Positions 1 through 7,984 of a stretch of 64,000 bases of DNA are shown one piece after another. The notes beneath the pieces were generated by a model. The model was given only the letters and a program-made list of their open reading frames with translations, was not told the DNA's origin and made no database searches. How positions within the stretch are numbered: position 1 is the first letter of the stretch; each line of letters opens with the position of its first letter. Location of the stretch: assembly GCF_007197775.1 (NCBI RefSeq), contig NZ_CP041638.1, positions 2,418,001 through 2,482,000 of the forward strand, written 5' to 3'. Made by a program: the position numbers and the translations under genes. Source of the stretch: Thalassotalea sp. PS06. GTDB taxonomy: Bacteria > Pseudomonadota > Gammaproteobacteria > Enterobacterales > Alteromonadaceae.

Positions 1-1806
1 AGCATATCCCTTACAGAAAAAGGTGAGCAACACCAGACAGAGATTATCGACTTGCTTTTTTCATATCTAAGAATGTTAACCGAGGATGGTATTCAGGAAT
101 TATATTTCAATGAAAAGAGAGCGCTCACTGAATTCGCTTTTAACTATAAAGAAAACAGTAAACCTCTGGAAAACGTCAATCAGCTCGCCATTAATATGCA
201 ACATTATCCGGAGCAGGATTATATTTATGGCGATTATAAAATAAAGGCGTTTAAACCCGATTTATTGCGTAAATTTCTAGCCTACTTTACCGCCGAAAAT
301 ATGCGGGTGATGGAAATTCGTAAATCAGTAAATACCGATCGCGTCAGTCGCTGGTATCAGACTCCGTATCAAATGCAACAAATCCCGCCTCTTAAACTTC
401 AGCGTTGGCAACAAGCCGAGGTTTACCATGAGTTAACACTTCCCAAAGCCAATCCATTTATCGTTGAAAAGCCGACAATCTATTCGGGTGAATCTACAGC
501 AACCCCCGAGAAGGTTCGTCAGCGTACCGGATTTAATTTTTGGTTTAAGCAAGATAAAACCTTCCGCTCTCCAAAAGGACAGGTGTTCGTTAGCCTTGAA
601 TCTCCCTACACCATAGCATCGGTAAAACAGATTGCGATGACACGATTATTTGTAGAGTTATTTAGTGAATCGGTACAAGAGCAGAACTATCAGGCAGAGC
701 TCGCGGGTATCCACTACCAGGTCTATTCTCACCAAGGTGGCATTACCATACAAATTTCCGGGATCAGTGAGAAGCAGCCTTTGTTGCTGGATAACTTACT
801 GCACGCGGTTTGTGACCACTCTTTACCGCTCGAGCGTTTTCAATTATTTAAAAAACAGCTGATTAGTAATTGGCGTGATGTGACCAAAGGTAAACCTGTT
901 TCACAGTTATTTAGTCTTCTCAATGCCCTATTTAAACCCTACAGTCCGCACGCATTAGAGCTAGCAGATGCAATGCAGGACGCAGGTTTTGATGAATTTC
1001 GCGAATTTTGCTCAATCTTATTTTCGCAACTTAGCGTTGAAGCTTTCGCATATGGTAACTGGCCTAAGAAAGAAGCCATAAATATGGCGGATAAAATTCA
1101 AAACCACTTAGGAGGCGCGATGAAGGCAACCGCTCTGGTACATCCCGAAATCATCGATTTTAATTCCGCCGCTCCTGCAAGGTTCGTAATTGACATTGCC
1201 GAAGATGAAAACGCCTGCGTAGTTTACTTTCCGATGCCATCTAATGATTTTCAAAGTAAAGCACTGGCAATTTTGACCAGTCAAATGATCGCTCCGATGT
1301 TTTTTCATCAACTGAGAACGGTCCGACAACTCGGTTATCTTGTCGGTGTAAATTACATGCCGATGAATCGCTTCCCGGGAATCGCGTTTTTTGTGCAATC
1401 TCCGAACATAAGCGCAGAAATTTTAGCGGAGGAAATATTTGCCTTTTTACAACGCTTTTCCACCCATACTGAAATGGAGAACTGGGACAAAATACAGCAG
1501 GGCATCATCAACCAATTAGATGCCAAAGACACTAGCCCGAGAATACGAAGTCAACGATTCTGGCATAGTATTACCAACCATGATTACGAATTTAATAATC
1601 GCAGCATCTTAAAGAAGGAAGTCTCACAACTGCACAAACAGCAGGTGATCGACTTTATTGATAACCAATTAACATCTGATAAAGGTTTACAGCCAGTTAT
1701 CCTTACCACCAATAAAAAGGGAACCACGTCGGCGGGCGATTCAGCACCTGCTCAGGTGTTCACCAATATTAAGTCCTTTCACAACCATTATTCACTGAAA
1801 TATTAA
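1..1806 (+). CDS. Insulinase/pitrilysin-family (M16) zinc protease, C-terminal part, cut by window edge
   Basis: The reading frame is open from the first base, so the true start lies outside the window; about 600 residues of the C-terminal half are present. The catalytic HxxEH zinc motif lies in the N-terminal domain of M16 enzymes and is not in view. Family marks seen are the late segment with RTVRQLGYLVG (substrate-clamp region of insulysin and pitrilysin) and the final stretch with FWHSITNHDYEFNN. Such enzymes degrade small peptides, usually in the periplasm or cytoplasm. A gap of 165 bases separates it from the next gene, so the two are probably separate transcripts. It could also be a coenzyme PQQ synthesis F-like relative, but length and motifs fit pitrilysin better. 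Confidence 0.88.
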   Translation, partial: SISLTEKGEQHQTEIIDLLFSYLRMLTEDGIQELYFNEKRALTEFAFNYKENSKPLENVNQLAINMQHYPEQDYIYGDYKIKAFKPDLLRKFLAYFTAENMRVMEIRKSVNTDRVSRWYQTPYQMQQIPPLKLQRWQQAEVYHELTLPKANPFIVEKPTIYSGESTATPEKVRQRTGFNFWFKQDKTFRSPKGQVFVSLESPYTIASVKQIAMTRLFVELFSESVQEQNYQAELAGIHYQVYSHQGGITIQISGISEKQPLLLDNLLHAVCDHSLPLERFQLFKKQLISNWRDVTKGKPVSQLFSLLNALFKPYSPHALELADAMQDAGFDEFREFCSILFSQLSVEAFAYGNWPKKEAINMADKIQNHLGGAMKATALVHPEIIDFNSAAPARFVIDIAEDENACVVYFPMPSNDFQSKALAILTSQMIAPMFFHQLRTVRQLGYLVGVNYMPMNRFPGIAFFVQSPNISAEILAEEIFAFLQRFSTHTEMENWDKIQQGIINQLDAKDTSPRIRSQRFWHSITNHDYEFNNRSILKKEVSQLHKQQVIDFIDNQLTSDKGLQPVILTTNKKGTTSAGDSAPAQVFTNIKSFHNHYSLKY

Positions 1807-1971
1807 CGAGTTAATCTTTAACAACGTGCACATAACTTTAAATTGATCGCTAATTGTTTTAAGATGATTTTTGACGTCAAAAAAAACTTGAATAATTTAT
1901 TCGAGCAATAACAAATCCCTTGGTTAATGTAATGTTACTAATAACTAAGTTGTAACTTTTAGGGTTTACCT

Positions 1972-4900
1972 GTGCACTTTACTAACAATAACAAAATGCA
2001 TGCTAGGCATGTGCCGTTTCTCCAGCGCCTTATTCTGTTTCTTGGCTTGTGTCTGAGTGTTGTTGCCTATTCCGAACAGCCGCCTCTTAAATTCCAACAA
2101 ATCTCGGTAGAACAGGGATTATCTCAAAGTACCGTTATGTCCTTAGCTCAGGATCAGGATGGCTTTATTTGGATGGCCACCCAATATGGTCTAAATCGTT
2201 ATGATGGATATGAATTTACCCATTTTAAATACCACTCTGACGACCCCTTCTCCTTAGCTAATAATATTGTTCGCAATGTGTTTGTTGACAGCAATAATGT
2301 GCTTTGGGTGGGCACCGACAACGGCTTAAGCCGTTATGACGCAGATAACAATCGCTTTGACAATTTTTTCCACGAAAAAGGCAACGCCAACTCTCTTCGC
2401 GACAACACGATATGGAGCATTTACGAGGACAGAGCTAATAACCTCTGGGTATCGACGGCCTCAGGATTACATAAATACAACGAAAGCACTGAAGATTTTA
2501 CCGTTATTAATTTCAAAAGTTACAGTAGTGTTGTTAAAGCCATTAAAAGCATTTTCCAGGATAGTAAAGGTAATTACTGGTTAGGCACATACGAAAACGG
2601 TTTGTTCGTAATGAACAAGGATTTAGATTTCGTATCTCCGGCCAATGGTAAAAATGTCTGGAAATTAAACATTGATGCTCAGTCGATTCTGGAAATTAGT
2701 GAGCTGAACCAGAAGATCTGGCTGGCAACAGAAAACGGTATTTTTGCAATCGATGAAGATATCACCGTCGCCGCGCACTATTTGCCTCAGAACTTCACCC
2801 AGGAGCCTGGGAATAATCGAGTGCGTAGCATTCATCAAGTCGATGACCGGTTTTTATGGCTTGGCACAGAGGCTGGTTTACTGGAGCTGGACTTAGTAGA
2901 TGAGCGTATCTATTTTCTCGAGTCTGCAGCTTTCAATACAAATGAAGTAACCAAAGACTTTATCTTTACCATATTTAAAGACAACTCCAATTCCTTGTGG
3001 TTAGCAACTTACTACGATGGAGTGAGTCGATATAACTCTATATCATCATTATTCACCCACCATTTATCAGGTAGTTATAACGATAAGAAAAATATCAAAG
3101 CTTTTACCGAAACGCCGGATGGCAAAATTTGGATCGCTTCTGAAAGTAATGGCATTTACTTTCAGTCCGTTAACTCAACGATTGTTGAGAAGTTGGATAT
3201 TGACTTAGAAGAAACCATATCCTCAATTCACGCAGACGCTAATATCCTTTGGATAATTACCAACAGCGAAAGATTATTAAGCTTTAACATCGATACCTCT
3301 GAATTAAATGTTCATGAGAATTGGCTGCAAGGTTATACAGAACAGCACGGCAGACTTGATTACATTTACACCAAAGGCGCTTTTTGGTTTGGCTCTTCGG
3401 CTTCCAAGCTATTCAAATATTCGCCACAGGAAAAACGTTTACAAAGCTTTTCCCTAGCATCCGATAAAATGAATGACTTGTATGCGATTAACGTGGACGA
3501 AAATGCCAATATCTGGACCTATACCTCACAACAGGAAATCTTTCTTTTTGATATCGATAAAAAAGAGTTTCAACCATTAAAACTGCCGAAGAACAATCTT
3601 TTCCTGGATGACTCAATTACAGTGATTCAGGAATCGGCAGACTACTACTGGTTCGGCTTTGATGACAAAGGTGTGGCGGCTTTAAACAAGGCTACTGACC
3701 AATATACCTATTTCACCGAAGCTAATGGCCTTGCCAGTAATAAAGTAGCGGGTATGTTGATAGACGAAAACGGAAAAGCCTGGGTAAGTACCAACAAAGG
3801 AATATCGAGTCTAAATCCGATCGTTCAAAAAGCCGAAAACTTTAATGTCAACCAAGGTGTGCAAGCTGATGAGTTCTTTTCATTCTCCTACTTAAAAGCC
3901 ACAGATAATAAATTTTATTTCGGCGGTGTGAATGGCTTTAATAGCTTTTTCCCATACAACATTAAGTTAGAATCTGAAGTGGTTAATTCACCAAGAAATA
4001 TGCATTTACTGATTGCCAATGAAAGGGTCGATTTACAAAATGTTTTGAACACGCCTGATCAGCAAACAAACAATAAGCAATTATATCTATCTAAGGACAT
4101 CACCTTAAAATATGGACAATCACCATTTAGCCTTGAATTTGTTTCACCGAATGCGACCTTCTCAAGTGCCGTTAAATACCGCTACAAGATGGAAGGCATC
4201 GATGATGCTTGGGTATACACCGACTCCACCAACAAAAGGGCTACGTATACCAAATTAAATCCGGGTAGCTATGAGTTCCATGTCCAGGCATTCAGCTCTA
4301 ATTCTCAAGAGTACAAAAGCTCTCCAACATTGACCGTAAACATTTTGCCGCCATGGTGGTTAACCTCCTGGGCCTGGATGGCTTATGGCTTTATCCTGGT
4401 GTCGATAATGCTCTATTTCTATCGCCAGGCTCAGCAAAAGCAATTAGTTAATTACCAGATTAAAGAAAGTGAAGAGCGCTTAAAGCTTGCCCTATGGGGT
4501 TCTGGTGATGAGATGTGGGACTGGAACATTAAAACCGGTCAGATGTTCCGCTCTAATATCTGGGGCATCCTTGACTTCCCTCAGGATGGACAGCGAAATA
4601 AACAAGGTGCGTCCAATAAAGGTAACATTCATCCTCAGGATTCGAACCGTGTTAACCAGGCGCTTGACGATCACTTCATGGAAAAAACCGACCATTTTGA
4701 AGCTGCTTACAGGGTTAAAAATAATCAAGGTAAATGGACCTGGGTATTAGACCGAGGAAAAGTGGTCGAAAGAGATATCAATAATGCCCCTTCACGTATG
4801 ACGGGAACGATTAAAGATATTTCTAAAATCAAACAAACCGAAGAAAGCCTGAAATTATTTGCAAAATGTATTGCCAATATTTCCGACGCGGTTGTGGTTT

Positions 4901-6522
4901 ATGATGAAGACTTTAACACTGTCGACTGTAACCCTTCTTTCCAGCGAATTACAGGTCAAACCCGTTCAGAAGCAATCGGCAGTCCGTTAGAATTTAAATC
5001 GTACCCTCACAGTTTCTTGCAAAACCTCAAAAAGAATCTGATTCATCACGGTTCCTGGCAGGGAGAAATCGAGAGCAAACGCTTAAATGGGCAGCGTTAT
5101 CTTGTTGATATCACCATGGATGTTATCCGTGATGAAAACCAGAAGATCACGCACTATGTTGGCGTGTTCTCGGACATTACCAAACGTAAAGAAACCGAAA
5201 AAGAACTGCGTAAACTTGCCAATACCGATACCCTTACCGGTTTGCCAAATCGTTCTTACTTCCAGACTAACCACACCATTCTTGTTAATCAGGATACGGT
5301 TCATGCTTTACTTGTGTTTGATTTGGACAACTTTAAGAAAATCAATGACTCATTAGGTCATCAGATTGGTGATGTATTGCTGTGTAAAGTTACCGAACGC
5401 ATTGCAACCGTGGGTAACCTTAAAGATACCTGTTATCGATTAGGCGGAGATGAATTCAGTTTAATCATCGAAGGTACCAACGATCTACACGAAATCACCA
5501 CCATTGCCGATGAAATCTTAAAGGCGGTGGCCGAGCCATATAATATCCGTAACCAGGAAATTGCCCTTTCCTGTAGTATCGGTATCGCCTTATTCCCGGA
5601 AGATGGTAAGAATTCCCATGAATTGCTGAAGAATGCCGATACGGCTATGTATCACGCGAAAGACAAAGGCGGCGATTGCTATCAATTCTTTAATGATTCA
5701 ATGAACACTCAGGCGGTTAAACGTTTACAAGTGGAAAACTTAATTCGTCACGGCTTAAAAGAAGATCTGTTCAGTGTGTTCTATCAACCGAAGATCAATA
5801 TCACTACCGGTAAAGTTAGCGGTATGGAAGCTTTGGTAAGATTTGAAGCCGGCGCCAAAGGCATTATTCGCCCAGATATCTTTATTCCGATTTCCGAAGA
5901 AACCGGACAAATCATCGAAATTGGCGAAAACGTTTTACGAAAAGCCTGCCATGCGACAAAAGTATGGGTTGATAAGGGCATTTTCAATGGCAGAATTGCG
6001 GTGAATCTCTCCGCAGTGCAATTCAGACAGCCAAACCTGGTTAAGATGATTGAGTCAATTCTGGCAGAAACACGTTTGCCAGCTCAGTATCTGGAGTTAG
6101 AAATAACCGAGGGCACAGTCATGAATTCGCCGCAGGAAGCGATTGATACCATGCATCGTTTGCGAAGCATGGGCATTAGCCTGTCACTTGATGATTTCGG
6201 CACCGGTTATTCTTCGCTCGCCTATCTGAAGAAGTTCCCGCTGAATACGCTTAAAATCGACAAAGCCTTTGTTGATGACATTGAAGCTTCTGAGCAAGGT
6301 AAAAACATGGTAGCAACCATCATTACCATCGCCCATAACCTTGGCTTGGATGTGGTCGCCGAGGGTGTAGAAAACCAAAACCAGCTCGATTATTTAAAAT
6401 CCAAACAATGTGAACAGCTGCAGGGTTATTTATATTCTAAACCTCTATCTGAGGAAGATTTTAGTCGCTATCTGTTATCACACATTATCACCCGGGAATC
6501 GACCCCCTACTCTACTGAGTAA
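1972..6522 (+). CDS. Membrane sensor with Reg_prop beta-propeller, Y_Y_Y, two PAS, GGDEF and EAL domains
   Basis: A 1516-residue signalling protein that probably makes and/or breaks cyclic di-GMP. In order: a signal peptide (to about residue 35), two-component-regulator propeller repeats (about 40-700, recurrent WxGT/WxAT blades), a Y_Y_Y domain (about 725-790), one membrane segment (about 795-817), two PAS domains (about 835-1085), GGDEF with intact GGDEF at 1158-1162, and EAL with EAL at 1286-1288 plus DDFGTGYSSL and AEGVE. Both catalytic signatures look intact. The GTG start at 1972 follows AGGG at the right spacing; an ATG at 1996 would give a shorter, equally exportable signal peptide. 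The propeller should sit in the periplasm. A strong terminator follows. Confidence 0.93.
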   Translation: MHFTNNNKMHARHVPFLQRLILFLGLCLSVVAYSEQPPLKFQQISVEQGLSQSTVMSLAQDQDGFIWMATQYGLNRYDGYEFTHFKYHSDDPFSLANNIVRNVFVDSNNVLWVGTDNGLSRYDADNNRFDNFFHEKGNANSLRDNTIWSIYEDRANNLWVSTASGLHKYNESTEDFTVINFKSYSSVVKAIKSIFQDSKGNYWLGTYENGLFVMNKDLDFVSPANGKNVWKLNIDAQSILEISELNQKIWLATENGIFAIDEDITVAAHYLPQNFTQEPGNNRVRSIHQVDDRFLWLGTEAGLLELDLVDERIYFLESAAFNTNEVTKDFIFTIFKDNSNSLWLATYYDGVSRYNSISSLFTHHLSGSYNDKKNIKAFTETPDGKIWIASESNGIYFQSVNSTIVEKLDIDLEETISSIHADANILWIITNSERLLSFNIDTSELNVHENWLQGYTEQHGRLDYIYTKGAFWFGSSASKLFKYSPQEKRLQSFSLASDKMNDLYAINVDENANIWTYTSQQEIFLFDIDKKEFQPLKLPKNNLFLDDSITVIQESADYYWFGFDDKGVAALNKATDQYTYFTEANGLASNKVAGMLIDENGKAWVSTNKGISSLNPIVQKAENFNVNQGVQADEFFSFSYLKATDNKFYFGGVNGFNSFFPYNIKLESEVVNSPRNMHLLIANERVDLQNVLNTPDQQTNNKQLYLSKDITLKYGQSPFSLEFVSPNATFSSAVKYRYKMEGIDDAWVYTDSTNKRATYTKLNPGSYEFHVQAFSSNSQEYKSSPTLTVNILPPWWLTSWAWMAYGFILVSIMLYFYRQAQQKQLVNYQIKESEERLKLALWGSGDEMWDWNIKTGQMFRSNIWGILDFPQDGQRNKQGASNKGNIHPQDSNRVNQALDDHFMEKTDHFEAAYRVKNNQGKWTWVLDRGKVVERDINNAPSRMTGTIKDISKIKQTEESLKLFAKCIANISDAVVVYDEDFNTVDCNPSFQRITGQTRSEAIGSPLEFKSYPHSFLQNLKKNLIHHGSWQGEIESKRLNGQRYLVDITMDVIRDENQKITHYVGVFSDITKRKETEKELRKLANTDTLTGLPNRSYFQTNHTILVNQDTVHALLVFDLDNFKKINDSLGHQIGDVLLCKVTERIATVGNLKDTCYRLGGDEFSLIIEGTNDLHEITTIADEILKAVAEPYNIRNQEIALSCSIGIALFPEDGKNSHELLKNADTAMYHAKDKGGDCYQFFNDSMNTQAVKRLQVENLIRHGLKEDLFSVFYQPKINITTGKVSGMEALVRFEAGAKGIIRPDIFIPISEETGQIIEIGENVLRKACHATKVWVDKGIFNGRIAVNLSAVQFRQPNLVKMIESILAETRLPAQYLELEITEGTVMNSPQEAIDTMHRLRSMGISLSLDDFGTGYSSLAYLKKFPLNTLKIDKAFVDDIEASEQGKNMVATIITIAHNLGLDVVAEGVENQNQLDYLKSKQCEQLQGYLYSKPLSEEDFSRYLLSHIITRESTPYSTE

Positions 6523-6541
6523 TAAAAGATTCATTTCAGAG

Positions 6542-6572
6542 AAAAAAGCGAGGCTTCTAGCCTCGCTTTTTT
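6542..6572 (+). terminator. Rho-independent terminator of the GGDEF/EAL gene
   Basis: A perfect stem GCGAGGC/GCCTCGC with loop TTCTA, flanked by a run of A before and T after. It lies 20 bases after the stop codon and isolates the downstream sigma-54 cassette from read-through. The A and T runs could let it act in both directions. Confidence 0.92.
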
Positions 6573-6635
6573 GTTTTCTGAAATTTTTTCATAAAAATCA
6601 GATAAAACTTAAGTTTTTTCAACAAATTTAAAAAG

Positions 6636-6652
6636 TTGGCACAGCTTTAGCA
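6636..6652 (+). promoter_or_regulatory. Sigma-54 (RpoN) promoter -24/-12 of the repeat-peptide cassette
   Basis: TTGGCACAGCTTTAGCA matches the RpoN consensus TGGCAC-N5-TTGC, with the invariant GG (6638-6639) and GC (6650-6651) at the correct 10-base interval. The predicted start is near 6663, about 38 bases before the ATG at 6701. It stands in the only intergenic space before the cassette. A sigma-54 promoter needs an activator of the NtrC type; one such activator gene (flrC) is in this window, but nothing here links it to this promoter. Confidence 0.75.
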
Positions 6653-6700
6653 TTATTTCGAGCAGTTTAAATTTATTAAAAATAATAATTAGGAATTACT

Positions 6701-7210
6701 ATGCTTAGCTCACTACTTTTATCTGCAGTTATCTCTGCGGCTACTCTACCTGCAATCGAAAACCAGGAAGTATTTACTCCAAAAAATACCGTTAATACCC
6801 GTATTCGCATCAAGCCTACAGTTAACACTCGTATTCGCATCAAGCCTACGGTAAACACTCGTATTCGCATCAAGCCTACGGTAAACACTCGTATTCGCAT
6901 CAAGCCTACAGTTAACACTCGTATTCGCATCAAGCCTACAGTTAACACTCGTATTCGCATCAAGCCTACGGTAAACACTCGTATTCGCATCAAGCCTACG
7001 GTAAACACTCGTATTCGCATCAAGCCTACAGTTAACACTCGTATTCGCATCAAGCCTACAGTTAACACTCGTATTCGCATCAAGCCTACAGTTAACACTC
7101 GTATTCGCATCAAGCCTACAGTTAACACTCGTATTCGCATCAAGCCTACAGTTAACACTCGTATTCGCATCAAGCCTACAGTTAACACTCGCATTCGCAT
7201 TAAAGCCTGA
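6701..7210 (+). CDS. Tandem-repeat basic protein, 14 x TVNTRIRIKP, unknown function
   Basis: I do not recognise this 169-residue protein. Residues 1-18 are hydrophobic (MLSSLLLSAVISAATLPA) like a short export signal but lack the usual basic start. After a linker, residues 30-169 are 14 exact 10-residue units TVNTRIRIKP (the last ends in A), giving about 42 positive charges. In each unit Ile alternates with Arg/Lys, a pattern suited to beta-strands or a beta-solenoid. The frame is supported by an AGGA ribosome site, the upstream sigma-54 promoter, and the fact that base differences between units (ACA/ACG/ACC, GTT/GTA, AAC/AAT) are silent only in this frame. It is followed at 10 bases by two tiny peptide genes, apparently in one operon. 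It could be a RiPP-like precursor, a cationic antimicrobial, or a surface/DNA-binding protein. Confidence 0.72.
   Translation: MLSSLLLSAVISAATLPAIENQEVFTPKNTVNTRIRIKPTVNTRIRIKPTVNTRIRIKPTVNTRIRIKPTVNTRIRIKPTVNTRIRIKPTVNTRIRIKPTVNTRIRIKPTVNTRIRIKPTVNTRIRIKPTVNTRIRIKPTVNTRIRIKPTVNTRIRIKPTVNTRIRIKA
6788..7207 (+). repeat. 14 tandem copies of a 30-bp unit
   Basis: Fourteen head-to-tail 30-bp units fill this stretch with no spacers. Units 3, 4, 7 and 8 carry ACG GTA where the others carry ACA GTT (unit 1 has ACC GTT), so variant pairs alternate in a roughly 120-bp higher order, as expected from duplication of blocks. All changes are at third codon positions of the plus-strand gene. Confidence 0.97.
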
Positions 7211-7220
7211 GGAAACGGCC

Positions 7221-7325
7221 ATGATCGCTAAAATCAAAACACTACTTAGCAACAAAAGCCAAACAAAAAAAGCTATTACCGGAATTGAGATCAAGGAAAT
7301 GCCAGCTAACCACTGGTGGTCATAA
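7221..7325 (+). CDS. 34-residue peptide ending in ANHWWS (first of a pair), unknown
   Basis: A small gene with a GAGG ribosome site ten bases after the repeat gene. The peptide has a basic N-terminal half (seven Lys within residues 4-25) and ends with IEIKEMPANHWWS. The last 13 residues match those of the next small gene at 10 of 13 positions, including the final ANHWWS, while the N-terminal halves differ. A variable leader with an invariant aromatic tail is what one expects of a processed, modified or receptor-recognised peptide, but no modifying enzyme or exporter lies beside it. I do not recognise the family. Confidence 0.75.
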   Translation: MIAKIKTLLSNKSQTKKAITGIEIKEMPANHWWS

Positions 7326-7336
7326 GGAGTAGAGCC

Positions 7337-7438
7337 ATGATTAACATGATTAAATCGATTTTTAACCCAAGTTCACGCAAGCCAACCGTGGCTAATATTG
7401 AAATGATGGAAATGTCAGCGAATCACTGGTGGTCATAA
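7337..7438 (+). CDS. 33-residue peptide ending in ANHWWS (second of a pair), unknown
   Basis: It starts 11 bases after the first peptide gene, with a strong AGGAG site. The sequence begins MINMIKSIFNPSSRK and ends IEMMEMSANHWWS. The C-terminus is shared with the upstream peptide (I-E-x-x-E-M-x-A-N-H-W-W-S) and the codons of the tail differ at some third positions, so the protein sequence rather than the DNA is being kept. It is the last gene of the sigma-54 cassette. Function unknown; candidates are a RiPP precursor, a signalling peptide or a small membrane-associated effector. Confidence 0.75.
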   Translation: MINMIKSIFNPSSRKPTVANIEMMEMSANHWWS

Positions 7439-7477
7439 CCAGAGAATTAAGCTGAAAAAAGACTAAGCATAGAGATG

Positions 7478-7505
7478 CGTGTGCCCTGGAATACAGGGTT
7501 ACACG
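7478..7505. other. Stem-loop downstream of the peptide cassette
   Basis: Arms CGTGTGCCCTG and CAGGGTTACACG pair with one bulge around loop GAATA. There is no T run after it on the plus strand, so it is not a classic terminator, but it may protect or end the cassette transcript. It overlaps the stop codon of the opposing small frame at 7499. Confidence 0.5.
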
Positions 7506-7765
7506 TAGATCAAACTGTAAAAGGTTCCGTGCTGTCGATATACAACCAGTCGCTTTTCCATATTAAACATTGGCCAGACTAATGGGCCAAATATCAAGCC
7601 AGCAGTAGTCCAACGCTTATAACCTAAGCCTGACTTGATTGCCTGACAATAAAAAACAATCCGCTTAGTAGTGACACAACAATTAGCATGAGGACCATTT
7701 AACGCACCTTTAATATCTAAACTGGAAACACCTTTGAAAAGAGGGCTGAATTGTAGCAAAAACAA
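7499..7765 (-). CDS. Small hypothetical protein, 88 residues
   Basis: A possible small gene converging on the peptide cassette. The C-terminal half looks protein-like: KSGLGYKRWTTAGLIFGPL then VWPMFNMEKRLVV, a hydrophobic stretch between basic flanks that could be one membrane segment. The N-terminal 35 residues are less convincing and the true start may be further in. I see no clear ribosome site. It could be a non-coding open frame; confidence is low. Confidence 0.35.
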   Translation of the reverse strand: MFLLQFSPLFKGVSSLDIKGALNGPHANCCVTTKRIVFYCQAIKSGLGYKRWTTAGLIFGPLVWPMFNMEKRLVVYRQHGTFYSLIYV

Positions 7766-7909
7766 CCAGCCGGGACTATTAACATTTGGTTAAAGAATGT
7801 AACTTTTCGCTATATAAAGGTGGCAACTTATTAAAGGAAAGGTTCGATAATTACATCCTTCGATGACCGCTCACTGAACATCTGGCCAAAGTGCCCAGAA
7901 TTGCTCCAA

Positions 7910-7937
7910 TAAAAAAGGGGCAAACATTTGCCCCTTG
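7910..7937 (-). terminator. Rho-independent terminator of fadIJ
   Basis: Read on the minus strand, AAGGGGCAAA pairs with TTTGCCCCTT and is followed by a T run. It lies about 50 bases beyond the fadJ stop. A second GC-rich hairpin (GGGCGG/CCGCCC, about 7947-7969) sits between it and the stop codon. Confidence 0.88.
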
Positions 7938-7984
7938 GTATTTACCGGGCGGCAATTAATTTCCGCCCTTAAATAAGCCCTGAT

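Noticed and set aside
6788-7207. CRISPR-like array of 30-bp repeats
   Set aside because: The units are directly joined with no spacers, are coding, and no cas gene is present.
6676-7294. Long minus-strand open frames across the 30-bp repeats (MRIRVLTVGL... and DANTSVNCRL...)
   Set aside because: A 30-bp repeat keeps all frames open; base differences between units change residues in these frames but are silent in the plus-strand frame, which also has a start, ribosome site and promoter.
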